Made by a program: the position numbers and the translations under genes. Source: Dermatemys mawii (Eukaryota; Chordata; Testudines; Dermatemydidae). From it: a stretch of 64,000 bases of DNA. Positions 46,733-57,301 of this stretch are shown here, piece after piece (position 1 is the stretch's first letter; the number at the start of each line of letters is the position of its first letter). The stretch lies in assembly GCA_007922305.1 (NCBI GenBank), contig ML677341.1, positions 68,568,663 to 68,632,662 on the forward strand, in the 5' to 3' direction. Below the pieces are notes generated by a model. That model had not been told where the DNA came from and did not search any database. It saw only the letters and a program-made list of their open reading frames with translations.

Positions 46733-47004
46733 AGGAGTGCTCTACACTTCAAAATTAGATCAACCTAGATACATTGCTCACTCCCTGAGTACTGTAGTTA
46801 AGTCAACTCTACCTCCAGTGTAGACACAACTAGGTCAATGGAAAAATTCTTCTGTCAACCTAGCTACTGCCTCTGGGAGAGTTGGATTAACTACATTGAC
46901 GGGAAAAAAAGCCTTTCGTTGATGTAGGGAGTGTCAACATTACAGTGATGTAGCTGCAACACTGCAGATGTTCTGCTCTAGTGCTTGTAGTGTAAGCATA
47001 GCCT
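46733..47004. mobile_element. Harbinger-like MITE (~272 bp)
   Basis: Left end aggagtgctctacacttc and right end gtgtaagcatagcct are inverted relatives of a Harbinger-type terminus (aggctatgcttacac). Inner phrases gatcaacctag and caactctacctccagtgtag recur in inverted sense (aactaggtcaa, gttggattaactacattg). The 3-bp target duplication is not clear. Confidence 0.6.
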
Positions 47005-47334
47005 TAGCTTCCTTTCCAGTGCAGCTTATTTTATCCAGGGACAAAAGGATGGTCTAGTGATATGAGCATATCTCCTCCTGCAAAATAGGGCTAATAATAC
47101 TTCCCAACCTCATTCCAAAGAGAACATCATTTCACAAACAACCCATTGAGTGAAATTTGTTTGGATGAAATATTCAGCAAATGTTTAAGGATAATGATAA
47201 TACATAGAAATCAAGATTAGTTTGTGAATAGAAAAAAAAGATTTATGTTTATCAGGTAACTTATTCGCAATGAATAATTTTTCCAGCTCTAAATATCTTC
47301 TTTCCTGGGCCTTTCTCCTGTTAACATCCTAGTT
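47005..47334. other. no clear feature
   Basis: A diverged AT-rich stretch in which ttattcgcaatgaataatttttcc is a small inverted motif. It may be the end of another old repeat. No gene. Confidence 0.4.
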
Positions 47335-47388
47335 CATCCCCCGGCAGGTGGAAATGTTTCTACACTCTCCCTATCATCTCTGTTCCAG

Positions 47389-47802
47389 ATGTTATCGCAG
47401 ATTAGAAGACGAAAAAAACGCACTCACGATGACATGTTTTCCAAGCTCATGCAGTCCTCCCGCACTGATAGAGCACAGCTGAATGCATGGAGGCACACAG
47501 TGGCAGAGTCCAGGAAAGCATTAAGTGAGCACTATGAGAAGAGTCAGGATGCAATGCTGAAGCTAATGGGGGAGCAAACGGACATGATCAGAAGACTGGT
47601 GGACCTGCAGGAAAGGCAACAAGAGCACAGACTGCTACTGCATCCACTGTATAACCACCTGCCCTCCTCCCAAAGTTCCATATCCTCCTCACCTAGATGT
47701 CCAAGAATTCAGGCAGGGGGAGGCTCCAGGCACCTAGCCACTCCACCCCAGAAAATGGCCCAAGCAACAGAATGCTGTCATTCAATAAGTTTCAATTTAT
47801 AG
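47389..47802 (+). pseudogene. Harbinger Myb-like accessory protein, C-terminal part
   Basis: An uninterrupted 137-codon frame encodes RRRKKRTHDDMFSKLMQSS, then a helical QLNAWRHTVAESRKAL, then MLKLMGEQTDMIRRLVDLQE and a Pro/Ser-rich tail with SSSPRCPR. A basic patch, a DDMF motif and a heptad-like Leu/Met helix are typical of the C-terminal half of these Myb/SANT-like proteins, where the helix probably mediates self-association. It begins just after a splice-acceptor-like ctctgttccag, so it may be the last exon. The Myb domain itself is absent. Confidence 0.8.
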
Positions 47803-48024
47803 TGTGGCTACAAAGAGCAATGTGGCCTTGTCCTTCCCTCCTCTGTTCCTCCCCATCCAATGTGGGGCTACCGTGTCAGTTATCTCACCTTTTTTTTAAA
47901 TCAATAAAGAATGCATGGTTTCAAAACAATAGTGACTTTATTTCCTTTTCCAGCTGTGACCGAAGAGGGGAGGATGAATCAACAAAGGGGGTGGATTTAC
48001 ATCAAGGAGAAACACACACAACTG

Positions 48025-48475
48025 TCACACCATAGCCTGGCCAGTCATGAAACTGGTATTCAAAGCATCTCTGATGCGCAGCGCACTAAGCGGCAATAAT
48101 TGTGCCCTGAGGTCTAACCTAGTCAGCAAACAGCACCAGCGAGCTTTTAAATGCCCAAAGGCACATTCTACCACCATTCTGCACTTGTTCATCCTATAGT
48201 TGAACTGATCCTTACTACTGTCCATGCTGCCTGTGTAAGGCTTCATGAGCCAAGGGGCAGGCTGGGTCTCCAAGGATAATTATTGGCATTTCAACATCCC
48301 AAACAGTAATTTCCTGGTCTGGGAAGTAAGTCCCTTCTTGCAGCTGTTCAAACAGCCTGGAGTTCCTAAAGATGTGAATGTCATGCACCTTTCCCGGTCA
48401 TCCCACACTGATGTCGGTGAAACATCCCTTGTGATCCACTAGTGCTTGCAGCACCATCAAGAAGTACCCCTATTG
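48025..48475 (-). pseudogene. Harbinger transposase, catalytic C-terminal part
   Basis: Reading the minus strand from about 48475: GYFLMVLQALVDHKG, then KVHDIHIFRNSRLFEQLQ, then IIILGDPACPL, a frameshift, then PWLMKPYTGSMDSSKDQFNY and VVECAFGHLKARW. These are DDE_Tnp_4 blocks: GDxxYP holds the second catalytic aspartate (here the Tyr is Cys) and VxECAFGxLKxRW holds the glutamate. The first catalytic Asp block is missing. A stop near ISVG and the frameshift show it is dead. Confidence 0.88.
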
Positions 48476-48530
48476 GTTTACATACTTGTTGGCAAGGTGG
48501 TCTGGTGCCAATATAGGGATAGGTTTAAGA

Positions 48531-48596
48531 TTAGCAGCCGTGTTAGTCTGTATCCGTAAATAAGACGAGGAAGACTTTGTAGCGCCTTAGAGAGTT
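48531..48596 (+). repeat. unclassified repeat (gtgttagtctgtatccg)
   Basis: agcagccgtgttagtctgtatccgtaa then agacgaggaagactttgtagcgccttagaga matches part of the sequence at 62693-62775 (acgaggagttcttgtggcaccttagagactaac). Two copies show it is a dispersed element. It is cut on its right by the MITE at 48600. Confidence 0.6.
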
Positions 48597-48599
48597 TTA

Positions 48600-48872
48600 G
48601 GCTTGATCTACACTAGGGGGAGGGGTCGACTTAAGATACACAACTTCAGCTACGTGAATAACATAGCTGAAGTTAGCACCTCTTAGGCTGACTTACCTGC
48701 CGTCCTCAGGGCGGCAGCGGGCTCCCCCGTCGACTCCAGCTTGCGCCTTTTGGCGAGCTGGAGTTCTGGAGTTGATGGGAGTGCCTTTGGTGATCAATTT
48801 ATCACATCTTGACGAGATGCGATAAATCGATCGCCAATAGATAGATCACTACCCGCCAAATTGGACATACCC
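48600..48872. mobile_element. Harbinger-like MITE with TTA duplication
   Basis: The 273-bp element starts ggcttgatctacac and ends ttggacataccc, flanked on both sides by TTA (48597-48599 and 48873-48875). A 3-bp TTA/TAA target is characteristic of PIF/Harbinger. Inside lie two hairpins: acttcagctacgtgaataacatagctgaagt around 48645-48675, and tttatcacatc ... gatgcgataaatcgat around 48797-48832. It has inserted into the repeat at 48531-48596. Confidence 0.82.
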
Positions 48873-48909
48873 TTAGTTTCGCTCATTCCTCTTTTTAATA
48901 AAAAGATTT

Positions 48910-48919
48910 TCCTTCTTTC

Positions 48920-48979
<60 letters not shown>

Positions 48980-48989
48980 NNNNNNNNNN

Positions 48990-49036
<47 letters not shown>
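48910..49036. repeat. (CTTT)n microsatellite with assembly gap
   Basis: A pure CTTT array is interrupted by 10 N at 48980-48989. The true array length is unknown because the N run is likely a placeholder. The frames of FLSFFLS or KKERKKE type across it are artefacts. Confidence 0.97.
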
Positions 49037-49556
49037 ATATTGCATTTCTAGCTTAACACAATTTAAGTGAAATATTGGGTTTCAGATATGTTAAAAAATT
49101 CCTTAAGCTTTCCAGTAAAGAGGACAAAAAATGCCCTTTCAGGAAATGACACTACACTCTTTGAGACTGGAAGTTTCTTTGTTCAATAATAGCATTTTGA
49201 CAACAATTAATTTTCCTTCTCAAAACAGTGCACAGCAGATCACATTGGCACAAACTGTGTTCCTGGCTTCCATAGAAAAAGTGTACCTAAGGAGAATAAA
49301 ATTATACATAACAGCTAAAAGATAGAATCACGCCTCCTATTGTGTTTTCTCTACATCCAATAAACCTGTTATTAAACTTAGCACCTAAGCAAATCTTTGT
49401 GGTGCAAATAGCCTGAAGCCTATAATGTGACAGTGACTAAAGATTGCAATAAAAGGCAGCTGAAACTTTTTGGGGTGAAGTTTTCCACTCTTTTAAGACT
49501 ACTGGCAGCGATGGATGGACAGAAATGAATTCGGTTTTCAAAGTGCAGGAAGGAAG
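49037..49556. other. no feature recognised
   Basis: AT-rich, with short frames only. The CTTT array and a CR1 end flank it. Confidence 0.5.
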
Positions 49557-50075
49557 TTCATAGAATTATAGAAATTAGAGAAGAAAAAGATATATTGGGT
49601 GATCTCCATGGCAGAGCCAGTGGCAGATTTGTTCCCACATTATAAGGTACTTCTTTGAGTCTAGCTTTAAATGTCCCATGAGACATCTTTATGCCTAGCC
49701 TTGGAAAACTGTTCCACTATACACTATGTTTTACTGTCAACATTTTGTTATATAGTCAGCCCCAAGTGTATATTTTTTAAAGTTTGTCCTATCTTTCCTA
49801 GTTATACCTCCTGATACTACTTTCAATAAGTTCTTCTCATCCTTGATGTTTTTCTGCTTCAGATATTTCTAGATGGTTTTTTTATCTACCCACTCCATAG
49901 CCCAAACTGTTGCTTAGGCTTTTAATCTTTCCTCATAAATCAGTCCCTCCAGTTCCCTAATGACTTTTATTGTAAACAGATGCTTTTTGTGATTATGATG
50001 TTGAATAAGACCGGACCTCTGTTAACACCATGGTTACACAGTAGTTTCCTCAGTAGTAGCTACCAGCCCGTGTTG
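49557..50075 (-). mobile_element. CR1 LINE 3' portion, minus strand
   Basis: It begins ttcatagaattatagaaatt, the reverse complement of the CR1 3' terminus (attctatga repeats). It then follows the CR1 3' UTR and late ORF2 order with ttttaatctttcctcataaatcag and, near 50003, gttgaataagaccggacct. Highly diverged. No intact frame. Confidence 0.65.
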
Positions 50076-50759
50076 TAATGCTGCTTTCATTTCCCTGCCA
50101 TGAAAATTAAGCAACAGTAGTGTTCAAAGCTAATAAGATGTAATAAAGTCCCTGGAATTTGTAATTTCAGGTTACTTTAAACAGAGACATAGAGTGAAAT
50201 CCTAGTCCCATGGAAGTCAATGGCAAAACTCCCATTGACTAACATTTTAACCATCGTTTTTAATCAAACTAGGGCTCTTTGGTTTTCTTCGCATCTGGAA
50301 CTAACACACTTTCTTGTTCGCTTAAAGAACATCTGCTTGATTCAAGACCAGTGGGATTCCCTTGGTAGTTCATGACCTGCCTGTAATTTTCTAGTGCCCC
50401 ATGTGCAGCTGTCACCCAGAGAGTTCTGCCAGTGACTTTCATCAGGTTAGGATTTCATCCACTGTCTATAAATCTGATCAGTGCTGCTCTCACATTGAAA
50501 TGTCTATGGAATGAGCGGAGTGTGAATCACCGGCACCCTTCTCATACTTCCTGAATTATGTAAGGTAGTGCAAGGGCACTGTACAAAGAGACTAGCAATG
50601 TGAGAGATGAGACAGAGAGGAAATGAATGGCTAGTTCCTTCTTAGGAACCAGTCACTGGTTCCTTAGGACCTATTTAGGAAAGATCGAGTGAGCAAAAGG
50701 GGAGAGGGGATGGCACTCAGTGTCAAACAAGGTGTTTCCGAGTCACTGATAACTCAGAA
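50076..50759. other. no clear feature
   Basis: aatcctagtcccatggaagtcaatggcaaaactcccattgac at about 50200 contains the small inverted motif tggaagtcaatgg / cccattgac typical of short foldback repeats. Otherwise nothing is recognised. Confidence 0.4.
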
Positions 50760-51547
50760 GAAAAATGATCTTGACTGATTATGGATCAAAACCTAACAGA
50801 TAAAGCGCAAGATGAGGAATTCGTTTTGTCTGACAACAGAATCACACTGGGGAACAGGATGGCCACTGCCTTATGTAGCTATCTATAATGTGTGTGTGGG
50901 AAAGCTGCATTGTTACGGGGGATTTCGATTTGAGTAACGTGCTGGAGGTCTCATGCTGCCAGGATTAAAAGATCCTTGGAAATTCTGAACATTACAGATT
51001 ACAATTCCCTAGCTCAAGAAATGTTGCAACCAAAACAGAGGAATTCTTTATTAGACATTGGCTTAACTGATAAAGAGGAACTGATCACAGAACTAAAAAT
51101 TAATGGTAGCTTAGGTGCAAGTGATCATGACATTTATAATGTGCAAGCAGGATAAAGTCCAGACCTGTAATATAAATACTTGGTGCTTTAATTGGGCCAA
51201 TTTCACAAAACCTGAAAATAGTTATGAGCCAAATCAGCTGGGAGTAAGAATTTAATCATAAAAATGTGAATAATAACTGGGAATTGTTTAAGAATTCCTT
51301 ACTAGACGCCCCCAAAACTACGATCCCACAATCGAGGAAGAAGGTTGTAATAATTTAAAAAAACAACATTGTTAGGGGTGAGGTGAATGCAGCTATAAAA
51401 AATAAAATATAGCAAGGGGAAGTTGATAGTAATGAATATAAAACAGAAATTAAGAATTATAAAATATTGATAAGGGAAAATCTCTTGCCAGCAGAATCAA
51501 GGACAATAAGGTGAACTTTTTAAAATGTATCAGCGACGAAAAGCATC

Positions 51548-51946
51548 ATGACAATGGTATGGAAATGTAGAATTATCAATGATAATACAGAGAAGGCAGA
51601 AATGTTCAACAAATATTTCTGTTCTCTATTTGGGGAAAAACTGATGATAGTCTTGTATATGGTGATAATAACACTTTCCATGCCATTAGTATCTCTGGAG
51701 GATGTTAAACAACAGCTATTAATGTTAGACATTTTAAAATCAGCAGGTTGAAATAGCTTGCATCCAAGAGTTTTAAAACACCTGGCTGAGATGCTCGCCG
51801 GACCATTAATTCTGATTTTTTGCAATAATTCTTGGAACACTGGGGAAGTTCCAGAAGACTGGAAGAATGCTAATGTGCCAATTTTTGAAAAGGGTAAACA
51901 GAATGACCCAGGTAACTATAGACCTGTCAGCCTGACATCATCCTAG
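51548..51946 (+). pseudogene. CR1 ORF2 fragment, linker to RT start
   Basis: Two adjacent in-frame pieces (51548-51751 and 51758-51946) are separated only by a TGA where SAGPDG is expected (SAG, stop, NSLHPRVL). The first holds AEMFNKYFCSLF, the CR1 motif that precedes the reverse transcriptase. The second holds AGPLILIFCNNSWNTGEVP and DPGNYRPVSLT, RT motif-0/1 region. The following RT core is fragmented by stops. The sense is the same as the enclosing CR1 copy. Confidence 0.88.
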
Positions 51947-52484
51947 GAAAGAGAATGGAATGGCTGATATGGGACTCGATTAATAACGAATTAAAGGAGG
52001 GTGATGCAAATCAACATGAGTTTATGGAAAATAGAGCCTGTAAAGCTAACTTGATATCTTTTTAGATGAGATTATAAAGATCATAGTAATGACATACTGT
52101 ACTTAGATTTCTGTAAGGCATTTGACTTGGTATCACATGACATTTTAATTAAGAAACTAGAAGAAGGTAAAATTAACATGGCACAAATTACATTGATTAA
52201 AAACGGCTAACTGATAGGTCCCAAAATCTAAAATCATCATTGAACAGGTAAGTTTCTAGTCGGTTCCCACAGGGATCGGTTCTTGGCCCTACACTGGTTA
52301 ACATTTTCATTGGTTACCTAGAAGAAAACTTAAAATCATAATTGATAAACTTTGTGACACACAAATTTGTGGAGCGGTCAATAACGAAGAGGACAGGTCA
52401 CTGATTCAGAACAATCCAGATTGCTTGGTAAAATGGACACAAGCAAACAATATGCATTTTTATATGGCTACATGTAAATGTATA

Positions 52485-53184
52485 TGTAGTGGGACAGCTG
52501 CCCCACGCCAGGTAAAATTGCGTTAAAACAGCCCTGCAAAGGGTTGTGGCTGGAGAAAGGCAGCCCGGCAGAGGGCTGCAAGTGAAAGCAGCTGGGGCAG
52601 AGCAATCAGGGCTCAGCTGGCCCTGATGAAAAGGGCACAGAGTTTGGTCCAGAGACCACCTCTAGCTGTAAAGACAGACAGGCCTGGCTGCTGGGAAGCT
52701 TAAGGTAGAGCAGAGCTCGGGGGAGGCAAGAGGAGCTGGGGAAGCTCTGGCCTGGAAACCCCCAGGCTGCAGGGCCTAGGAGACAGTCCAACAAGGGATA
52801 CTGGAGTTGCAGAGCACAGCCCATGGGTAGTTGTAGAGGCAGTAGGCCAACCCCCCTAGCCAGTGATGAATGGCAATGATACTGCAGTCTGCCCCAGTGA
52901 ACGGGCGTAGGTGGTAACTGACTCCTATCCCCACCTTGCCTAGACTGAGGCAAGGTGTGAATACGGGGCTGGGGTTCCCTAGGGAGGGGAGACCCAGAGC
53001 TAGACTGTGGGGTATTGCAGAGGTGCAGCACCCTAGGGAAGAGGGCACCGGGGTCCAGGGAGGGACACGAGGCCAGCAGCAAGTGGGACTACAGCCTGCA
53101 GAGCGCACTCCGGAACTGGAAGACGAGCTAATTCCTGGGACAACCAGCAGGAGGCACTGCAGGGTGAGTCGCCGCTTTGCTACA
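52485..53184. mobile_element. 700-bp solo LTR with 5-bp TSD
   Basis: It begins tgtagtgggacagc and ends ctttgctaca, the TG...CA form. Exact 5-bp duplications gtata flank it at 52480-52484 and 53185-53189. The content is GC-richer than the host CR1 and has no gag, pol or env similarity that I can see, so it is a solo LTR left by recombination of an endogenous retrovirus-type or other LTR element. The 158- and 138-codon minus-strand frames within are Pro/Ser/Leu-rich and overlap each other; I do not regard them as genes. Orientation is not certain. Confidence 0.9.
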
Positions 53185-53213
53185 GTATACATCTGGGAAC
53201 AAAGAATGTAGTC

Positions 53214-53613
53214 CAGGGGTCTCCAAACTTTTTGAGATGAGGGCCATATTAGATTTTTGAAGGGGCTTCACCGGCCGCTGCCACAACACCGCCCCCCCCT
53301 TTGCTCCTCCAGCCGCTCCGCGGGGACACAAACCCCTCCGCACATGGGACCGCCTGCAGCAGCTTGCACAGAGGGGCAGCGGCGGCTTCTCCACATGCTT
53401 GCTTAGCTGGGGGTAGGGTGACCAGATGTCCCAATTTTGTAGGGACAGTCCTGATTTTCGGAGCTTTTTCTTATATAGGCTCCTATTACCCCCCGCCCCC
53501 CACTGCCTGTCCCTATTTTTTACACTTGCTGTGAGGTCACCCTAGTTGTGGGGCCGGACAAAACGATGCCACGGGCCGAATCCAGCCTCCGGGCTATAGT
53601 TTGGAGACCCCTG
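53214..53613. mobile_element. 400-bp hAT element with 8-bp TSD
   Basis: Ends are caggggtctccaaac and gtttggagacccctg, a perfect 15-bp inverted repeat. Flanks atgtagtc (53206-53213) and atgtaggc (53614-53621) are an 8-bp target duplication with one mismatch. It splits the CR1 phrase gaatgtag/gccatacttac, so it is younger than the CR1. It is itself interrupted at 53416-53542. Confidence 0.95.
53416..53542. mobile_element. TA-flanked MITE nested in the hAT element
   Basis: A 127-bp sequence starts gggtgaccaga and ends gtgaggtcaccc, inverted termini, with TA on each side (53414-53415, 53543-53544). A TA duplication fits a Tc1/mariner-like target. The text ttcttatataggctcctatt inside is a conserved mark of this amniote repeat. 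It is the youngest layer of the nest. Confidence 0.8.
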
Positions 53614-54320
53614 ATGTAGGCCATACTTACAGTGTGGGGACCTCTGTCGTAGGCAGCAGTGACTCAGAAAAAGATTTGGGGATCATGGTGGATAATTAGC
53701 TGAATTTGAGTTCCCAATGTGATGTTGTGGCCAGAAGAGTTAATGCAATCTGGGATGCATAAACAGGGAAATCTTGGGTAGTAGACAGGTAAGTGCGGCC
53801 GCTGCTGGAATATTGTGTCCAGTTCTGGTGATCAAAATTCAGCAAGGATGCAGATAAATTGGAAGGGGTTCAGAAGGGAGTTATGAGAAGTATCAAAGGA
53901 TTAGAAAATGTGATAGACTCATGGAGCTCAATCTATTTAGCTAAATAAAGAGAAGATTGTGGAATGAGTTGATTACACCTATAAACATGCACTATATAAA
54001 TATAAATATTGACAAATATTTAATAATGAGCTCTTCAGTCTAGCAGAGAAAGGTAGAACATGATCCAGTGGCTGGAAGTTGAAGCTGGACAAATTCAGAC
54101 TGGAAATAAAATGTAAAATTTGAGTAGTGACAGTAATTAACCATCGAAACGATTAACCATGGGTCATGGTGGATTCTCCATCACTGACAATTTTTAAATA
54201 GAGATTAGACGTTTTTCTTAAAGATAGACTCTGGAAATTATTTGGGAGACGTTCTCTGTCCTATGTTATACAGGAAGTCAGACTACAGAATCACAATTTG
54301 GAATCTATAACTCTGTAAAC

Positions 54321-55665
54321 TTTTACACATCCAGCAGCCCCAGGAGACAGAGGGAAATCTCCCATCTGTATGAAAGCTGGGAATGGGAATGAGAGAAGAG
54401 AGACATCTCAAGCCTCGGAAGAGATATGAGAAGGATACTCATCTTTCTCTTTCCCCCTTGACATATCTTCCATTCTCCCTCACTATACTAAATGTGCAAG
54501 AATATTTGCACTTTGCTACTTTTACACTTCATGTCTCTTGTATTTCATCTTCATCTATTTTTTTTCCTTTCTGGATGAAAATTGCTGTTCCTAACTCCTT
54601 AAAGCCCTTTCTGTCTCTTTGTTCTATTGTGCAAAGCAGCACAGATGCATGGAAAGTTGATTACTCTCATGAAACAGCTACCATAACATTTAGATTCAGG
54701 CATTTTATTTGTCATTAGCCTAACAAAGCATACAGAGTTGTAGCTAACCAGAAAGATACAGTCCATTATTATTATTATTATTGTTTATATTTTTTAAAAC
54801 TTGTGAAGTGCTAGAATACCATGGTGATGGGGGTCATATAAGCATCTAGCTAGATAGCTAGCCAGGCAAATAGTCATTTAATCTGAAATGGAGAGCAAAA
54901 TGTAATTGGTAGGCATAGGTTCATTAGTATGCTGAAGCCTGAGTCTATGATTCTTATTAAAAAAATATTTAAGGGACGCTGCTCAGGATGTTGGAGATGG
55001 CACAAACAGTTTAGTGGAGTTTTTGCTCAATACCATACAGAGGGGTTGTAGCTTTTTGACTTTTAAGAGTGGAATACTATATTTAAGGAGATTTGTCCTC
55101 CAGCATTTGTACTTGCACCACAACAACTATCCTTTGAAATACAAATCATTTGATAAGGGAATAATTCTTCTGTTCAGCTTCAGTTTGTATCCTTGGGCTG
55201 GAACAGTTATTCACGCTTTGGGTTCTGTGTGGCTTTATATACAAACAACAAAATAATCAAAAGGAAAATGCCATCCAGGTACTTGTAATTATGTAAAAAT
55301 TCTTTAGAAAAATCAGGGTGGATACAACTCTTTCAAATATTTTTGAGTCACATAAAAAAAAGGATAATAATGTTTCACTAAATCAGTGATGGATGGAAAA
55401 CTGGCATTTTTCAGTGCATACTTTATTAAGGCCTCTTCCTTGCATGGACATGCTAAGAATATACAATAGAATTTTGCTTTTTATTTTGAGTAGTCAATAC
55501 TACTCCTTTAAATTGTGCCACAATTAATTTTATCTCCAGAATTAATGACGGATTTCTCAGAACAAGGCCAGCTTATTAGAACTGGAACGATGATCATGAA
55601 GGCCTTGATTTAGGTCTGCAGTTTCAATGAGGCTACTTACATGCTTAAAGTTACACACATAGTTA
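54321..55665. other. no gene recognised
   Basis: A 111-codon plus-strand frame at 54383-54718 is Ser/Phe/Leu-rich and follows CT-rich composition. A (att)n microsatellite lies at about 54767-54782. Part of a short foldback repeat (catgcttaaagtta) is at 55640. Nothing else. Confidence 0.5.
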
Positions 55666-55765
55666 GGCCTGCTGTACACTACAGAGTTAGGCTGATGCAC
55701 TGGGATTTTTTTTTTTTTTCACTGAGGTCTAATTTCGGGAGTAGACAGTACCAGTGGCCTTTCTA

Positions 55766-55975
55766 ACAGCCAAAGGCACATTCAACTGTCACTCTGCACC
55801 TGCTGAGCCTGTAGTTGAAATGTTCCTTACTGCTATCAAGGTTGCCAGTGTATGGGTTTATAAGCCACTGGAGTAAGGGATATGCTAGATCTCTAGGATC
55901 ACTATTGGCATTTCAACATCCTCAATGGTAATCCTCTGGTCTGGAGAGTCTCTGCTTGCAGAACTGTGCAGGTCT
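55766..55975 (-). pseudogene. third Harbinger transposase fragment
   Basis: The minus strand reads DVEMPIVIL, then DLAYPLLQWLINPYTGNLDSS and HFNYRLSRCRVTVECAFGC. It aligns with the fragment at 48025-48475, including the catalytic glutamate block. The Y of the D-AYP motif is kept here, but the preceding Asp-containing turn is shifted by a frame change. The Myb-like gene and both ends are missing. Confidence 0.82.
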
Positions 55976-56560
55976 GACATACTGTACCTCAGGGTAGCAT
56001 CCTATGACCCCGCCATATTCATCATTCATGTATGGTTGTGATATTTCATACAGGGCATGCCATGTGAGATATATGAACCCCATTATTCTGTCCAAATATG
56101 TATGTCATTGGTGTGTATAAAAGTATGGGATTTTGCTATATAGTTGTTACTGAAATATGCTCCAAGTTTGCTAGTGACATACAAAGAACCCCTCCCAGGG
56201 AGGGTGTTCACCAACTGTTAATCAGCAGGGGAGTTGTAATCAAGGGATGTTCAATTCAATGACAGCAGCCCAAGCACCACACCAGGGAGACTGCCCAGCC
56301 CAGTGACACAGCAAAGCCCTCCAGGACATATCTGGCAAAGTATCTTCTAGGCACATGGACTAAGAATATAAAAGAGACAACAGGTGTCTCTTGCCTTGGC
56401 CTTTCTCCTCCCTCGCCTAAGCTGGAAGCAACAAGAACACTGAGAAGGTGAAAACTTCAACTGAGGAGACTGGTGCAGGGTTAAGAGAGGCCTGTGTATG
56501 AAGAACTATGACATCCACTGGCATGAGAAAATTGCTTGATCTAAATATTGTCTAGTGCAG
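55976..56560 (+). mobile_element. LTR-like or retroelement leader sequence
   Basis: The stretch has a TATA-like gaatataaaagagac at about 56367 and a CT-rich patch downstream. There is a long AT-moderate lead with catgccatgtgagatat and a purine-rich end. This resembles an LTR or 5' leader of a retroelement. No TG...CA pair with a target duplication was found, so borders are guessed. Confidence 0.3.
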
Positions 56561-56571
56561 CATTTCCCAGA

Positions 56572-56839
56572 CTAGCATCCATGGACCCTTGAGGGTTCCT
56601 GAGAGTACTCCAGAGGGTCCACAGGCCCAACTGATAAAGTCCTCCCCTCCCTCAACTCCTTCCTCCTCCCTTTATCTCCCGCAGGCTCCTGAAGCCAAAC
56701 CAGGAGATTTTAGGCGCTAAAAGTCCATGACACAGCAAGGCTAAAACCAGCTCCCTGCCTCCCCCAAAGAGGGGGCAGTGAGTTTCTGTGCACTGCCCTT
56801 GCCCCGAGTGCCAAATCCACAGCTCCCATTGGCCAGGTG
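56572..56839 (+). mobile_element. partial hAT-like element, one end
   Basis: It starts cagcatttcccagactagcatccatggaccc, a degenerate hAT left end, and contains cagctcccattggccagg near its right side, a phrase common inside such MITEs. It stops where CR1 sequence begins at about 56840. No matching right terminus. Confidence 0.45.
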
Positions 56840-56946
56840 CTTAACTACCCTTACAGTTAGGAAGTTTTTCCTAATGTTCAGTCTAAATCCCCTTTGCTGC
56901 AATTTTAGCCCATTACATCTTGTTCTGTCCTCAGTGGTTAAGGAGG
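56840..56946 (-). mobile_element. CR1 LINE fragment, different subfamily
   Basis: The reverse complement reads ctaaaattgcagcaaaggggatttagactgaac then attaggaaaaacttcctaac, the CR1 region upstream of the 3' UTR. It belongs to a different subfamily from the long copy to its right, so it is a separate insertion or remnant. Confidence 0.65.
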
Positions 56947-57301
56947 ACATAAGAAGATCCATACTGGGTCAGACCAAAGGTCCATGAAGCCCAGTATCCT
57001 CTGACAGTGGCCAATGGCAGGTCCCCCAAAGGAAATGAACAGACAGGTTATTATCAAGTGATCCATGCCCCGTCACCCAATCCCAGCTTCAGGCAAACAG
57101 AGGCTAGGGACACTGTTCCTGCCCATCCTAGCTAATAGCCATTGATGGACTTATCTTCCATGAATCTATCTACCTCGCTTTTGAATCCCGTTATAGTATT
57201 GGCCTTCAGAACACACTCTGGCAAGGAGTTCCAGAGGTTGACAGTGTATTGCGTGAAAAAATACTTTCTTGTGTTTGTTATAAACCTGCTACCTATTAAT
57301 T

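Larger units (their letters stand above)
47335..48530. mobile_element. second Harbinger fragment, convergent gene pair
   Basis: A plus-strand Myb-like accessory fragment (47389-47802) and a minus-strand transposase C-terminal fragment (about 48025-48475) meet tail to tail, the same arrangement as at 13.7-16.5 kb. Neither terminus is present; the right side abuts another repeat at about 48531. The portions retained differ from those in the first copy. Confidence 0.85.
50760..54320 (+). mobile_element. CR1 LINE copy split by later insertions
   Basis: Plus-strand CR1 ORF2 relics run in order: endonuclease end (TDKEELITELKINGSLGASDHD near 51065-51135), linker (DNTEKAEMFNKYFCSLF), the RT thumb/finger entry (HPRVLKHLAEMLAGPLI, GNYRPVSLT), then LDFCKAFDLVSHDILIKKL, then a PQGSVLGP-type block near 52268. 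After the insertions come the 3' part (ggaatattgtgtccagttctgg, ctcaatctatttagct, gtggattctccatcactgac) and the tail ending about 54318. A solo LTR (52485-53184) and a hAT element (53214-53613) interrupt it. Many stops; dead. Confidence 0.88.

Noticed and set aside
48794..49070. KKERKKE and FLSFFLS frames
   Set aside because: Translations of a CTTT microsatellite across an N gap.
52606..53192. 158- and 138-codon minus-strand frames
   Set aside because: Located inside the solo LTR, mutually overlapping, low complexity, without gag, pol or env motifs.
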